A stretch of DNA of 64,000 nucleotides, taken from NCBI RefSeq assembly GCF_036330325.1, contig NZ_JAZDRO010000001.1, positions 62,001-126,000 on the forward strand, in the 5' to 3' direction. The stretch's first letter is position 1; the number at the start of each line of letters is the position of its first letter. The stretch comes from Hyphobacterium marinum (GTDB taxonomy: Bacteria; Pseudomonadota; Alphaproteobacteria; Caulobacterales; Maricaulaceae). Made by a program: the position numbers and the translations under genes. Positions 34,666-43,637 of this stretch are shown piece after piece. Under the pieces are notes generated by a model that saw only the letters and a program-made list of their open reading frames with translations, was not told the origin of the DNA and did not search any database.

Positions 34666-37600
34666 GGGACCGACCTTTCAGCATCCGGGCCGACCTGGTC
34701 GATCCGCTTGGTACGTTTGAGCACAATCGTTTGCCAGATCAGAAAAGCTGCCGGGATTACGAGCAGCGTCAGGACCGTCGCACTGGTCATCCCACCCACC
34801 ATCGGGGCTGCGATACGGCGCATGACTTCGGAACCGGTGCCTGATCCCAGCATGATCGGCAGAAGGCCGGCAATGATCACGGCGACCGTCATCATGATCG
34901 GGCGAACCCTCATCAGAGCCCCCTCAACGACCGCCTCTCGCAAATCATCCAGAGTGACATCGCGGCCCTCGCCGATAGCCATCTCTCGCCGTTTATTCAG
35001 AGCCTGTTCGAGATAGACGATCATGATAACACCGATTTCAACGGCAACACCGGCGAGGGCAATAAAGCCGACCCCGACCGCCACCGACATGTTGTAGCCA
35101 AGCAGATCGAGCAGCCACAAACCGCCAACCAGTGATAGGGGCAGTGTACCCAGGATCAATAGAACCGGAATGATGCGTTTGAAGTTCAGGAAAAGCAGCA
35201 GAATGATGATGGCCAGTGTTACCGGCACGACGAGCGACAGTCTGGCCTGCGCGCGTTGCATGAACTCGTACTGGCCTGACCAATTGATCGAATAGCCCGG
35301 CGGCAAGTCGATTTGCTCGATCACTGCCCGCTGGGCGTCAGCGACATAGGTTCCGATGTCCACGCCGGATATGTCGATATATATCCACCCGTTCAGGCGC
35401 GCATTCTCGCTTCTGATCACACCCGGCCCGTCGGAGATGGATATGTCTGCGACACGGCCGAGCGGGATTTCGGCGCCGGTGGGCGTGATCAGCGGTAAAG
35501 CCCGCAACTCATCGGGTGATCCACGATAATCGCGCGGATAGCGTAGGTTGACCGGATAGCGTTCAAGCCCTTCCACGCTTTCAGTGATCGTCATACCGCC
35601 GATCGCGGTGCGAACAAAGTCATGCACATCGGCTATATTCAAACCAAAGCGCGCTGCCTCTGTCCGGTTTACATCGATATTGATGAAACGTCCGCCGGTC
35701 ACGCGCTCGGCATAGACCGATGCCGTACCCGGAACATCGCCGATTACATCTTCGATCTGCTGACCGATTTCGGCGATCACATCCAGATCGGGACCCGACA
35801 CCTTGATGCCCACCGGGGTTTTGATCCCGGTCGCCAGCATGTCAATGCGGTTGCGGATCGGCATGATCCAGACGTCAGTCAGGCTGGGCACATCAATTAG
35901 TGCGTCCAACTCTGCCCGAATGTCATCCATCGTGACGCCCGGACGCCACTCCTCGCGCGGTCGAAGCTGGATCGTCGTCTCGATCATGGTCAAGGGCGCT
36001 GGATCCGTCGCCGTCTCAGCACGGCCAGCCTTGCCATAGGCGGTCAGGACTTCCGGGACGGTCATGATCAGTTGGTTGGTCTGTTGCAGGATTTCAGCCG
36101 CTTCACTCGCCGATACGCCTGGATAGGCGCTTGGCATGTAAAGAAGGTCTCCTTCGTCCAAATCCGGCATGAACTCGCTACCCATGCGCGAATAAGGGAT
36201 AATCGCGCTGGCAAGCGCAATCGCCGCGACGGAGATCATCAGCCAGGGGTGTTTGAGTACGCCATTGATGAAAGGCCGGTATCCGGCAATGAGGCCGCGA
36301 TTGATCGGGTTCTTGTGCTCTGGAGTGATCTTGCCGCGTACGAACCAACCCATGAGAACCGGTACAAGCGTGATCGATAATCCGGCCGCCGCCGCCATCG
36401 CATAGGTCTTGGTGAAGGCCAGAGGATGAAAAAGCCGCCCTTCCTGAGCTTCGAGCGCGAATATCGGCACGAAGCTGACAGTGATGATCAAAAGCGAAAA
36501 GAAAAGCGCCGGCCCCACTTCGCCTGCCGCTTCGCCGACAATTCGCCATCGGTTCTCCGGCGTCAGTGGCTCGCGCTCAATGTGCTTGTGAAGGTTTTCA
36601 ATCATCACAATGGCCGCATCTACCATCGCTCCGATGGCAATAGCGATTCCGCCCAGCGACATGATGTTTGCGTTGATGCCCTGCATGTACATGACGATGA
36701 AGGCTGTCAGGATCCCGACAGGCAAGCTGAACAGAACGACCAAGGACGAGCGAAAGTGAAAAAGGAAGATCGCGCAGACAATGATGACGATTAAAAACTC
36801 TTCTGTGAGCTTCTCTTTCAGGGAATCAATAGCTCGCTCGATTAATCCCGCCCGATTGTAGGTCACGACAACTTCGACCCCGTCTGGCAGGGAGGCCTGC
36901 AACTCGTGCAGACGTTCCTCAACACGCTCGATCGTCGCCATGGCGTTCTCGCCATAGCGCATGATCACGACACCGCCGACGGCTTCACCTTCGCCATTGA
37001 GCTCGCCGACACCGCGCCTGAGTTCCGGGCCAATTTGTATTTCGGCGATATCAGACAACAAGACGGGTGTGCCATTGTCGCTAAGTCCGACGGGGATGGC
37101 GCGCAAATCGTCCTCGCCCTGAATATAGCCCGATGCCCGGACCATATATTCGGCTTCCGCCATTTCGATGACGCGGCCGCCGGTTTCCTGATTGCCGCGC
37201 TGAATTGCCATCCGTACATGCGACAGTGGGATGCCGTAGGCGCGCAAACGGTCGGGATCAGCTATGACCTGATACTGTCGGACCATGCCGCCAATTGTGG
37301 CGACCTCTGAAACGCCCTCAATGGTCTGCAATTCGTAGCGTAGAAACCAATCCTGAATGCTGCGCAATTGCGAGAGGTCATGCTGCCCGGTCCGGTCAAC
37401 CAAAGCATACTGGTAAATCCAACCCACGCCCGTCGCGTCCGGCCCCAGCGCCGGTGCAGCGCCGTCAGGAAGAGTGGGCGCAACTTGACTAAGATATTCC
37501 AGAACCCGCGACCTGGCCCAATAGAGGTCGGTTCCGTCTTCAAAAATCACATAGACATAGCTGTCGTTGAAAAAGGAATAGCCACGGACTGTCACAGCCC

Positions 37601-37832
37601 CCGGCACGGCCAGCATAGCTGTCGTCAGCGGATAAGTGACCTGATCTTCGACAACTTGCGGCGTTTGGCCTGGATAGGTCGTCTTGATAATGACCTGAAC
37701 ATCCGAGAGGTCGGGGATCGCATCCAACGGTGTACGTGAGAGGGACCAAATGCCTCCCGCCGTCAGGAAGATCGCCATAAGAATAACGATGAGCCGATTG
37801 CTGATCGACCAGCGAATGATGGCGGCAATCAT
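34662..37832 (-). CDS. cusA: Copper/silver RND efflux pump CusA
   Basis: A 1,056-residue inner-membrane RND pump of the heavy-metal family, with two large periplasmic loops. The segment MPIRNRIDMLATGIKTPVGI is characteristic of the CusA Cu/Ag branch and supplies methionines near the substrate path. The MGSEFMPDLDEGDLLYMP stretch is the family's conserved loop. It overlaps cusB by four bases upstream and cueR by four downstream, making one translationally coupled operon, cusC-cusB-cusA-cueR. Confidence 0.95.
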   Translation of the reverse strand: MIAAIIRWSISNRLIVILMAIFLTAGGIWSLSRTPLDAIPDLSDVQVIIKTTYPGQTPQVVEDQVTYPLTTAMLAVPGAVTVRGYSFFNDSYVYVIFEDGTDLYWARSRVLEYLSQVAPTLPDGAAPALGPDATGVGWIYQYALVDRTGQHDLSQLRSIQDWFLRYELQTIEGVSEVATIGGMVRQYQVIADPDRLRAYGIPLSHVRMAIQRGNQETGGRVIEMAEAEYMVRASGYIQGEDDLRAIPVGLSDNGTPVLLSDIAEIQIGPELRRGVGELNGEGEAVGGVVIMRYGENAMATIERVEERLHELQASLPDGVEVVVTYNRAGLIERAIDSLKEKLTEEFLIVIIVCAIFLFHFRSSLVVLFSLPVGILTAFIVMYMQGINANIMSLGGIAIAIGAMVDAAIVMIENLHKHIEREPLTPENRWRIVGEAAGEVGPALFFSLLIITVSFVPIFALEAQEGRLFHPLAFTKTYAMAAAAGLSITLVPVLMGWFVRGKITPEHKNPINRGLIAGYRPFINGVLKHPWLMISVAAIALASAIIPYSRMGSEFMPDLDEGDLLYMPSAYPGVSASEAAEILQQTNQLIMTVPEVLTAYGKAGRAETATDPAPLTMIETTIQLRPREEWRPGVTMDDIRAELDALIDVPSLTDVWIMPIRNRIDMLATGIKTPVGIKVSGPDLDVIAEIGQQIEDVIGDVPGTASVYAERVTGGRFINIDVNRTEAARFGLNIADVHDFVRTAIGGMTITESVEGLERYPVNLRYPRDYRGSPDELRALPLITPTGAEIPLGRVADISISDGPGVIRSENARLNGWIYIDISGVDIGTYVADAQRAVIEQIDLPPGYSINWSGQYEFMQRAQARLSLVVPVTLAIIILLLFLNFKRIIPVLLILGTLPLSLVGGLWLLDLLGYNMSVAVGVGFIALAGVAVEIGVIMIVYLEQALNKRREMAIGEGRDVTLDDLREAVVEGALMRVRPIMMTVAVIIAGLLPIMLGSGTGSEVMRRIAAPMVGGMTSATVLTLLVIPAAFLIWQTIVLKRTKRIDQVGPDAERSVP

Positions 37833-39409
37833 TGGTGATCTCCGTGACCAGCATGTGGATTAGCGTCTTCTGCCTCATCGGCCGGCATCTGGTGCCCGCT
37901 ATGATCCATCGCGTCATCCTCAAGCGTCTCAATTGCGCTGATCCGCCAATTGCCGTTGTCCTGCTGCAACGTGAACATCACGCGGTCACCGATCGCTATT
38001 CCATCCAGGGACACACCCTCGAGCGCCAGGAAGGACATGCTCATGGCTGGCCAGTCGAGCGCCTCAATCGGCTCATGCGTGATGTCAATCATACCGTGAC
38101 CGGCCATCAGGGCATCGACGACACCAACGCCACCCACCGGCTCATTGCGTGCTGAGGGGTCTGTCTGGTGGCCTGATCCAGCGATCTCACCCGGCGGCGA
38201 CATGCGCAGCATCACGCCCTGCAGGCTGGCTTCCGAGTCGATCAGGAATTGACTGGAAACGACGACTAGCTCGCCTTCGCCAATCCCGGACAGGATCTCC
38301 ACCATGCCATCGGATTCGGCACCGGTGACGATCCGGGCTGGTTGAAACCGTCCTTCTCCGTCATGGATGATGACGCGTTCGGATTGTCCGGTTCGTATCA
38401 CCGCTTCGCGCGGAACCATCAAGACGCCCGTCCGCGGCTCCGCTTCAATCACAGCATTCACATAAGTGTCGGGCCGCAAGCTCAGGTCATCGTTTTCGAG
38501 GCGAATTCTTACCGGTACTGTTCGGCTTTGCGGGTCGACTGTCGGATAGACGTATTCGACTTCGCCAATCCACTCGCGCCCGCGCTGCGCACCGGTTGTG
38601 ATCCGGACGGTTTGGCCACGTTCAATCTGGGCGATGCGGTCCTCAAACACGTCAACGATCACCCAGACCTCGCTCAGATCAGCGATGGTCATGATATGAT
38701 TGCCGGGGCGCACAAACGCGCCTTCCCTGACAGCCAACTCGGTGACAATCCCCGAACGTGGCGAAAGAATGCTGGTTTGGGTCGCCGGCCTGCCTCGGCG
38801 TGCCAGTGCCTGGATTTGTCCGCTTGTCATACCGAGCGCCAACAGGCGTGATGCAGAGGCGTCAATGAGAACCTGCCGTCCCGTTCGAACAGCTTGCAGG
38901 TATTCGCTTTGTGCGGTCGCGATATCTGGCGCGTAGATTGAGAAAAGTAGTTCACCGGCCTCGACCTGATCTCCGATCGCGGCCACCGGGAGATTTTCGA
39001 TCCAACCCTCTGAACGGACGTCGACAACTGACGTCAGATCATCAACAAGCCGGACATAACCGACCGCGTTGACGGTTTGCGAAAACGCTTGTCGGTGGAC
39101 CCGAGCCGTACGCACGCCGATATTGTTGATGACGGCAGGATTGATTTCGATATAGCTGCCAGACGCTGCCTCGCCTTCATAGACCGGAATGAGCTCCATC
39201 CCCATGGGTGAAAGGCCCGGCTCGTCACGGCGAAAGTTCGGATCCATCGGCGCAACCCAATAAAGGATGCGCGGCTCATCACTGGCGGCAGATCCAGTCG
39301 ATGAACTGGTTTCCCCGCCTTCAGTGGGTAATATCAGCGTGGCGCCGATGCCGGTCAGCAAACCCAGCAAGAACAGCGGGGCTCCAAATATCATCCAAGT
39401 CCGTTTCAT
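37829..39409 (-). CDS. cusB: RND periplasmic adaptor CusB with C-terminal CusF-like domain
   Basis: A 526-residue membrane-fusion protein. It has an N-terminal signal anchor (about 7-25), a metal-binding segment YWVAPMDPNFRRDEPG near 51, the barrel-sandwich and beta-barrel domains and then a C-terminal extension. That extension (from about residue 435) reads ITHEPIEALDWPAMSMSFLA and ends in a His/Met tail, as in the CusF copper chaperone. The fusion would replace a separate cusF gene, which is not seen here. It overlaps cusC and cusA by four bases each. Confidence 0.93.
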   Translation of the reverse strand: MKRTWMIFGAPLFLLGLLTGIGATLILPTEGGETSSSTGSAASDEPRILYWVAPMDPNFRRDEPGLSPMGMELIPVYEGEAASGSYIEINPAVINNIGVRTARVHRQAFSQTVNAVGYVRLVDDLTSVVDVRSEGWIENLPVAAIGDQVEAGELLFSIYAPDIATAQSEYLQAVRTGRQVLIDASASRLLALGMTSGQIQALARRGRPATQTSILSPRSGIVTELAVREGAFVRPGNHIMTIADLSEVWVIVDVFEDRIAQIERGQTVRITTGAQRGREWIGEVEYVYPTVDPQSRTVPVRIRLENDDLSLRPDTYVNAVIEAEPRTGVLMVPREAVIRTGQSERVIIHDGEGRFQPARIVTGAESDGMVEILSGIGEGELVVVSSQFLIDSEASLQGVMLRMSPPGEIAGSGHQTDPSARNEPVGGVGVVDALMAGHGMIDITHEPIEALDWPAMSMSFLALEGVSLDGIAIGDRVMFTLQQDNGNWRISAIETLEDDAMDHSGHQMPADEAEDANPHAGHGDHQ

Positions 39410-40638
39410 TGGATATCTCCGGTGAGGTAGAGAATTCGCGACTGTGCCAACAACATGTCGACTTCAATGCGCAAAAGAGCGAGTTCGGCATCGAGATGCG
39501 CGAGTTCTGACCGAACGAGTTCGGCGAAGTCCGCATTTTCATTCTGATAGGCGAGGAGAACGGATTCGGCAGTTTCTCGGGCCCGGGGAAGTACTGTTTC
39601 TTCATACAAGCGCGCGCTTTCGCCCAAACGGTTTAGTTGAGCCAGCTCACGTTCTAGGCGCTGCGCCATATCGAGCAGAGTTGCGGCACGTTCCAGCTCG
39701 GCGGCGCGGCGAAGATTACGTGCAGAAGCGACCGTCTCATCCTGACGGTCGCGACTGAAGAGCGGCATTTGAACGCTGACACCGATGCTGGCGATATCCG
39801 ACCGGCTCCCGCGAAGCCCGTATCCGGCTTCGACGCCCCAGGCCGGGCGATATTCTTGAAGCGCCAGATCAATGCCCAGCTCACGTGCATCTATGCGCGC
39901 ATTGTGAGACTGGATCATGGGATGGCCGGCGAGACGTTCCAGCGCTGCTTCTCGCTCGGGAACCGGCGGGAGCACGGGCAGAACATCCGGTAGGGGCCGG
40001 CGCGCAGCAGGCAGAGTGACAAAGCGCGACAGATCGGCCACCGCCTGATCCCGGCTACGTTCGATATCAATCAGGCGCGCTTCGAGAATGCTCTCTTCGA
40101 GATCAACCCTTGTCACGTCATGGCTATTATTGCGGCCCGTCGAATAGGCCGACAACGCCACTTCTGCCAAGTCTTGTACAACGGCGAGGCGTTCACGTGT
40201 CAGATCGGCGGATTGGTCCAGATAGAATATCTCAAGCCACGCCTCACGAACGGACAGCGTAATCTGCCGATCGGCCATGTTGCGGCTAGCCTGCATGGCT
40301 CTGGCCTCTGCCGTTCTCTGCTCGCGCGTTAGACGCCGTGTGTCACCGCGCGGAAACATCTGGCGCACACCAATTCGCGCCTGCGTCATTGGTTCGCGGT
40401 TCGGATCAAGGTCCGAGAGCGGCACATTGGCAATGGCAGCGGAGAACACAGGGTCCGGTAGCGTGTCCGCAGCGGCCCCCTGTTGTACGAGCGCGTCGGC
40501 GCGAGCATCGAAAACAGATGATGATGGCTCGTTCGCGTCCTGAGCAATCAGCACGGCTTCGGGTAGGCTGAGCGGGCGCGGCTCGTCATCGGCGACGACC
40601 GCGAAAGAGGCTGCGAGAGCCAGAATTTGCACAAGCAT
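39406..40638 (-). CDS. cusC: TolC-family outer-membrane channel CusC
   Basis: A 410-residue outer-membrane efflux protein with signal peptide (cleavage near ASFA-VVA), two OEP-type helical repeats (about 50-200 and 220-400) and long coiled-coil segments. It forms the exit duct of the CusCBA pump. It is the first pump gene, following a small Cys-rich secreted protein gene by 49 bases. The OEP repeats lack the N-terminal lipobox seen in some CusC proteins. Confidence 0.9.
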   Translation of the reverse strand: MLVQILALAASFAVVADDEPRPLSLPEAVLIAQDANEPSSSVFDARADALVQQGAAADTLPDPVFSAAIANVPLSDLDPNREPMTQARIGVRQMFPRGDTRRLTREQRTAEARAMQASRNMADRQITLSVREAWLEIFYLDQSADLTRERLAVVQDLAEVALSAYSTGRNNSHDVTRVDLEESILEARLIDIERSRDQAVADLSRFVTLPAARRPLPDVLPVLPPVPEREAALERLAGHPMIQSHNARIDARELGIDLALQEYRPAWGVEAGYGLRGSRSDIASIGVSVQMPLFSRDRQDETVASARNLRRAAELERAATLLDMAQRLERELAQLNRLGESARLYEETVLPRARETAESVLLAYQNENADFAELVRSELAHLDAELALLRIEVDMLLAQSRILYLTGDIQ

Positions 40639-40687
40639 AGTTTTCTCCAGGCGTTATCAGGAATGGATGCCCTTGGCGGGCGATCCA

Positions 40688-41092
40688 TCAAACGCGTGGA
40701 GGTTTTCGCGGCGTATGGTTTTCGATGGAAATATGTGTCAGATCACCCAATAGATTTGGCGTTCCGTTGTTTGACAAAAATGCTTCGGGTATCGTTCCCG
40801 TCAGGATGGTCAGCACAGGACCAGCCGAACCCGCCGCGCAATCGGGCATGTCGCAATCAGCACAGCAAGGTTGGCGGTCTTGCCCATCGACATGTCCATA
40901 TCTGGACGCGGCGGTCCCAGCACCATCGCCATGATCACATGACATGGGCATTTCCGTTTGAGCCATGTCTTGGTTGTCAAAATCAGCCACAGCGCCCGCG
41001 CTGGCAACAGGCATGGCGACCATGGCGATCGCTAACCACGTCAAAAAGCTCATCGAAATGAACGCTCTCAGATTGAATGCCGGTCGTGCCAT
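40688..41092 (-). CDS. Small secreted Cys/Met-rich protein at head of the cus operon
   Basis: A 134-residue protein with a signal-type hydrophobic segment (about 10-32), then a Met/His/Cys region with EMPMSCDHGD and PCCADCDMPDCA. The C-terminal quarter looks unstructured. It resembles DUF2946-type and other unnamed small proteins that precede metal efflux operons, but I cannot assign a family. A copper-binding or sensing role in the periplasm is inferred from the cysteines and position. Confidence 0.7.
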   Translation of the reverse strand: MARPAFNLRAFISMSFLTWLAIAMVAMPVASAGAVADFDNQDMAQTEMPMSCDHGDGAGTAASRYGHVDGQDRQPCCADCDMPDCAAGSAGPVLTILTGTIPEAFLSNNGTPNLLGDLTHISIENHTPRKPPRV

Positions 41093-41609
41093 GCGGTGGT
41101 TTCGTGCCCCGTCAACGGCCCCACATTCTCGGGGCTGATATATCTGATACGGCAGCTAAAGTAATATCCCTCAAGATATGGGCAAGGCGTCCCAGAGTCG
41201 CACACGCACAACAGGCCAACATATCGATCTGAGACCGCCCAAATGAGAGGCCTCGATTGTCGGATTACCGTAATTGGCGCGTCTCATATGGGAAATTAGG
41301 CGCGAAATGGGGCCTGCTGCCCGCCAGTTGTCCGAGCTAGCCGATAGTTTCAATTCCAACGGTCTACCGATTGCACGCCGAACAGAAAGAGCCAGATGAT
41401 CAAAATCGACAAGCGAGCAATGCGCTAATGTCAAGTTCTTCGAAGTCCGGTAAGGAGAGCAAAATGTAAGTGTTTGTTCAACGTAAGGCGGATGACCTAG
41501 GGTAATGTTTTGAATTACCAAGATTAGTGTTTTCCCATACAGCCAAATTGGTTGCAAACTTGCGGACGTCGAATTGCGTTTGACAGCACAGGCAGAAGAT
41601 TCTCCAACT
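41093..41609. other. 517-bp gene-poor stretch of lower GC between cus and qat remnants
   Basis: No gene could be supported. A minus-strand open frame (41171-41671) would encode 166 residues but overlaps the end of qatD, shows no domain and has no convincing ribosome site. The bases look more AT-rich than the neighbouring genes, as expected for decayed mobile DNA. The leader for the cus operon should lie near 41093-41170. Confidence 0.5.
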
Positions 41610-42383
41610 TCAAGACCATCTAATTGAACTGCCGTGATCATAGCGTGGGGCCGCGCCCAAAAGAAAAACAAAATTGTTCGCTATTTGCCGATAAACTTCG
41701 GTCATATTCATTCGCCAAAGGCGCGATAACTCAGGCACAATATCCATCGCTTGCCAAGGCATCAAAGTGATCCCGTTAGCCTCCCCGAATGGGCCGTCGG
41801 TTTCTGGAAGAACCCGTTCCATTGGCATGGTTGCAACTGCTTTGCGGCCTCGTTCGCTCGACAGCATCGCCGGTCCCACAGAAAACCAGCAACCGCGCTC
41901 AACTGCTCGGTCGATCTGTCTCTTTGTTCCAGTGAACCAGTGAAGGATGGGGAGTCCGGCCAGCGGCTCTGTTTCCAGTACATCGAGGACGAGCTTCTCT
42001 GCTCCGCGACTGTGAAGTGTGATTGTCCGTCCCCCCGCTCGCGCGCACAGGATGAGAATCTCCATTAGGATTGACGCTTGCCGATCCAAGGAGATGCGGC
42101 GGGGACGCGAGCCATCCAGCCCGACCTCTCCCACGTAATCCGTTTGCGGCAACAAGCTTTCGAACAATGCTAATTCATGTTCGCGAGCGGAGGCGATCTC
42201 AGGGTGCAGTCCCAGCGAGGTTCGAATCCTGCTGCTTGGAGATGCGAGCTTTCGCGTCCCTTTGAACGCGCTTGGGGTGGTGGTAACCGAGAGGATGTAG
42301 ACCCCTCGCTCAACCGCTTCCGCAACCACTCCCTCTGGGTCCGGATATAGGTCGAGGTGACAATGAAGATCGATCAGCGCCAT
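41610..42383 (-). CDS. qatD: TatD-family nuclease QatD (Qat anti-phage system component)
   Basis: A 257-residue TatD-like metal-dependent hydrolase. DLHCHLDLYPDP at the N-terminus gives the first metal histidines (H7, H9). ILSVTTTPSAF, EVGLDGS, HSRGAEKL and PETDGPFGE follow in TatD order. The sequence is of the QatD type, the fourth gene of qatABCD phage-defence loci. The gene looks intact but has lost qatA, qatB and most of qatC. It overlaps the truncated qatC by ten bases. Alone it is unlikely to give defence. Confidence 0.85.
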   Translation of the reverse strand: MALIDLHCHLDLYPDPEGVVAEAVERGVYILSVTTTPSAFKGTRKLASPSSRIRTSLGLHPEIASAREHELALFESLLPQTDYVGEVGLDGSRPRRISLDRQASILMEILILCARAGGRTITLHSRGAEKLVLDVLETEPLAGLPILHWFTGTKRQIDRAVERGCWFSVGPAMLSSERGRKAVATMPMERVLPETDGPFGEANGITLMPWQAMDIVPELSRLWRMNMTEVYRQIANNFVFLLGAAPRYDHGSSIRWS

Positions 42384-42690
42384 TTGAACCCGTCGAGGAA
42401 CGTGCTGAGTTCCTCAATACCGGTTCGAACGGCTTCGACAATAGCGGCTCGCCGCACGGCATCTATGGGCAGCGGACCGGCGGCCCGCACCCAGCGTTCG
42501 AACTGTTGCGGGCTCATGACCTTGGCTCGTGCGACCGCCAGTCTGGCGGCAAGCACGTCATCATTTGCCCCCTTGGGAAGGGCTGGAGGCTTATAGTTTG
42601 TACCGTCTGATATCTTCGCCGCAGCAAATGAAGCGCGGCGAATGAGGCAAGGCAAGCAGCGGCCGCATCGACATCGAAACCGGACAATTA
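42374..42690 (-). pseudogene. qatC: qatC, C-terminal fragment only
   Basis: About 105 codons remain of a QueC-like protein that is normally ~400 residues. The fragment begins just before the zinc-type CGRCLPCLIRRASF motif and continues through DGTNYKPPALP to the normal stop overlapping qatD. Upstream the frame runs into sequence antisense to the recombinase remnant, so the 5' part is deleted. The breakpoint lies at roughly 42.66-42.69 kb. Confidence 0.75.
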
Positions 42691-43119
42691 AGGGGGCACA
42701 TCCCCATCGGGGCCTTGGCGGACGCAATCGGGGTCGAGCCATCGCTGATCGACCCCAATAGCCTCACCTTCACCGCCCCTTTCACCATCAAGCGCCGTGG
42801 GATCGAAGCTAAAATCGTCTGTGGAACGACAAGTGCGAACGTTGATGAGGTATTTGTGCGCGGGCTGGCACAATCCCATCACTATTTGCAGCGGGTTCGC
42901 AGCGGCGAATTGGTCTCAGACATAGCCCGCTCCAATGGGGGGACCGAGCCCCCAATCCGGCACAGATTGAAAGTGGCTTTCATCTCACCGCGCATCGTTG
43001 AAGCCGTTCTTGAAGGTCGCCAACCATTCGACCTGACCTTGGAGCGGCTCCTTCGAACACCGATTCCACATGATTGGGCCGACCAGGAGCGGCTTTTTGG
43101 CCTGAAAACACCCTCCTGA
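42661..43119 (+). pseudogene. Serine recombinase, C-terminal fragment
   Basis: About 150 codons matching the end of large serine recombinases/resolvase-like proteins. TFTAPFTIKRRGIEAKIV is followed by a helix-turn-helix-like region and the typical ending VEAVLEGRQPFDLTLERLL ... IPHDWADQERLFG. The catalytic N-terminal domain is missing; the frame has no start of its own beyond alternative codons. It is placed back to back with the qatC fragment, implying one deletion that removed the 5' ends of both. It points towards the tRNA gene. Confidence 0.78.
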
Positions 43120-43130
43120 CGATAGGGTAT

Positions 43131-43390
43131 TTCCCTGCTCACTTCCCTGTTATTGGCGTGACCGGATTATTGGATAGGCCAATGCAGTATGGTTTTTCCA
43201 GTCAAATTGCGGCTTGATGAATGCCCAAATTAGCGAAATTTCCCTGTAAATTCCCTGTAAACGGCCCAAACCGCTTCGCCAATACAGGCGGGCAGAGACC
43301 AGGCGCGAATTTTGGTCGCCATCTCGCTGATCATCCGGTCTCTGGATTTTCCCAGCACGCCAAACGCCGCAAACGCGGGACAATTCCCTG
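43131..43390. repeat. Five copies of TTCCCTG between recombinase remnant and tRNA-Ser
   Basis: The 305 bases from 43120 to 43424 hold no gene. TTCCCTG occurs at 43131, 43143, 43240, 43251 and 43384, all in the same orientation; two pairs are spaced 11-12 bases apart (start to start). Such heptamer clusters next to a recombinase and a tRNA suggest recombinase arm-binding sites. Confidence 0.6.
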
Positions 43391-43420
43391 CGCAGGGCTT
43401 TATACCTTTGTTTTCAAGGG

Positions 43421-43432
43421 TTTATGGCGGTG
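43421..43432. other. Candidate right attachment core at tRNA-Ser 3' end
   Basis: TTTATGGCGGTG covers the CCA end, discriminator and last acceptor bases of tRNA-Ser plus four bases outside it. It is identical to 19129-19140 in the same orientation. tRNA 3' ends are standard integration targets. Confidence 0.4.
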
Positions 43433-43514
43433 AGGGTGGGATTCGAACCCACGAGACGGTCTCCCGCCTACACACTTTCCAAGCGTGCGCCTTCGACCAC
43501 TCGGCCACCTCACC
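43425..43514 (-). tRNA. tRNA-Ser (anticodon GGA)
   Basis: A 90-base class II tRNA read leftward. The acceptor pairs GGTGAGG with CCTCACC, followed by discriminator G and encoded CCA. The D-arm contains GGCCGAGTGGTCGAAGGC, the anticodon loop is CTTGGAAAG (GGA), a long variable arm GGGAGACC follows, and the T-loop is GGTTCGAATCC. It lies at the right border of the metal island. Confidence 0.96.
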
Positions 43515-43637
43515 AGCGCGGAAGGCGCGCACCATAGCCAAGGCTTGCCGCCGGTCAAGAAGCCGTGACCGCGCTCTGGCGCTTTGCCGCCGAACCCCTA
43601 TTTTGGAGTCCGGTTCTTTTCACAAGGAGTGCGGGCC

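Noticed and set aside
41171..41671. 166-codon minus-strand frame after qatD
   Set aside because: It starts inside qatD, has no ribosome site or domain and lies in AT-richer sequence; kept only as part of the unassigned stretch.
42215..42245. T-loop-like GGTTCGAATCC resembling a tRNA end
   Set aside because: It is inside the qatD coding sequence and no acceptor, D or anticodon arms can be folded around it.
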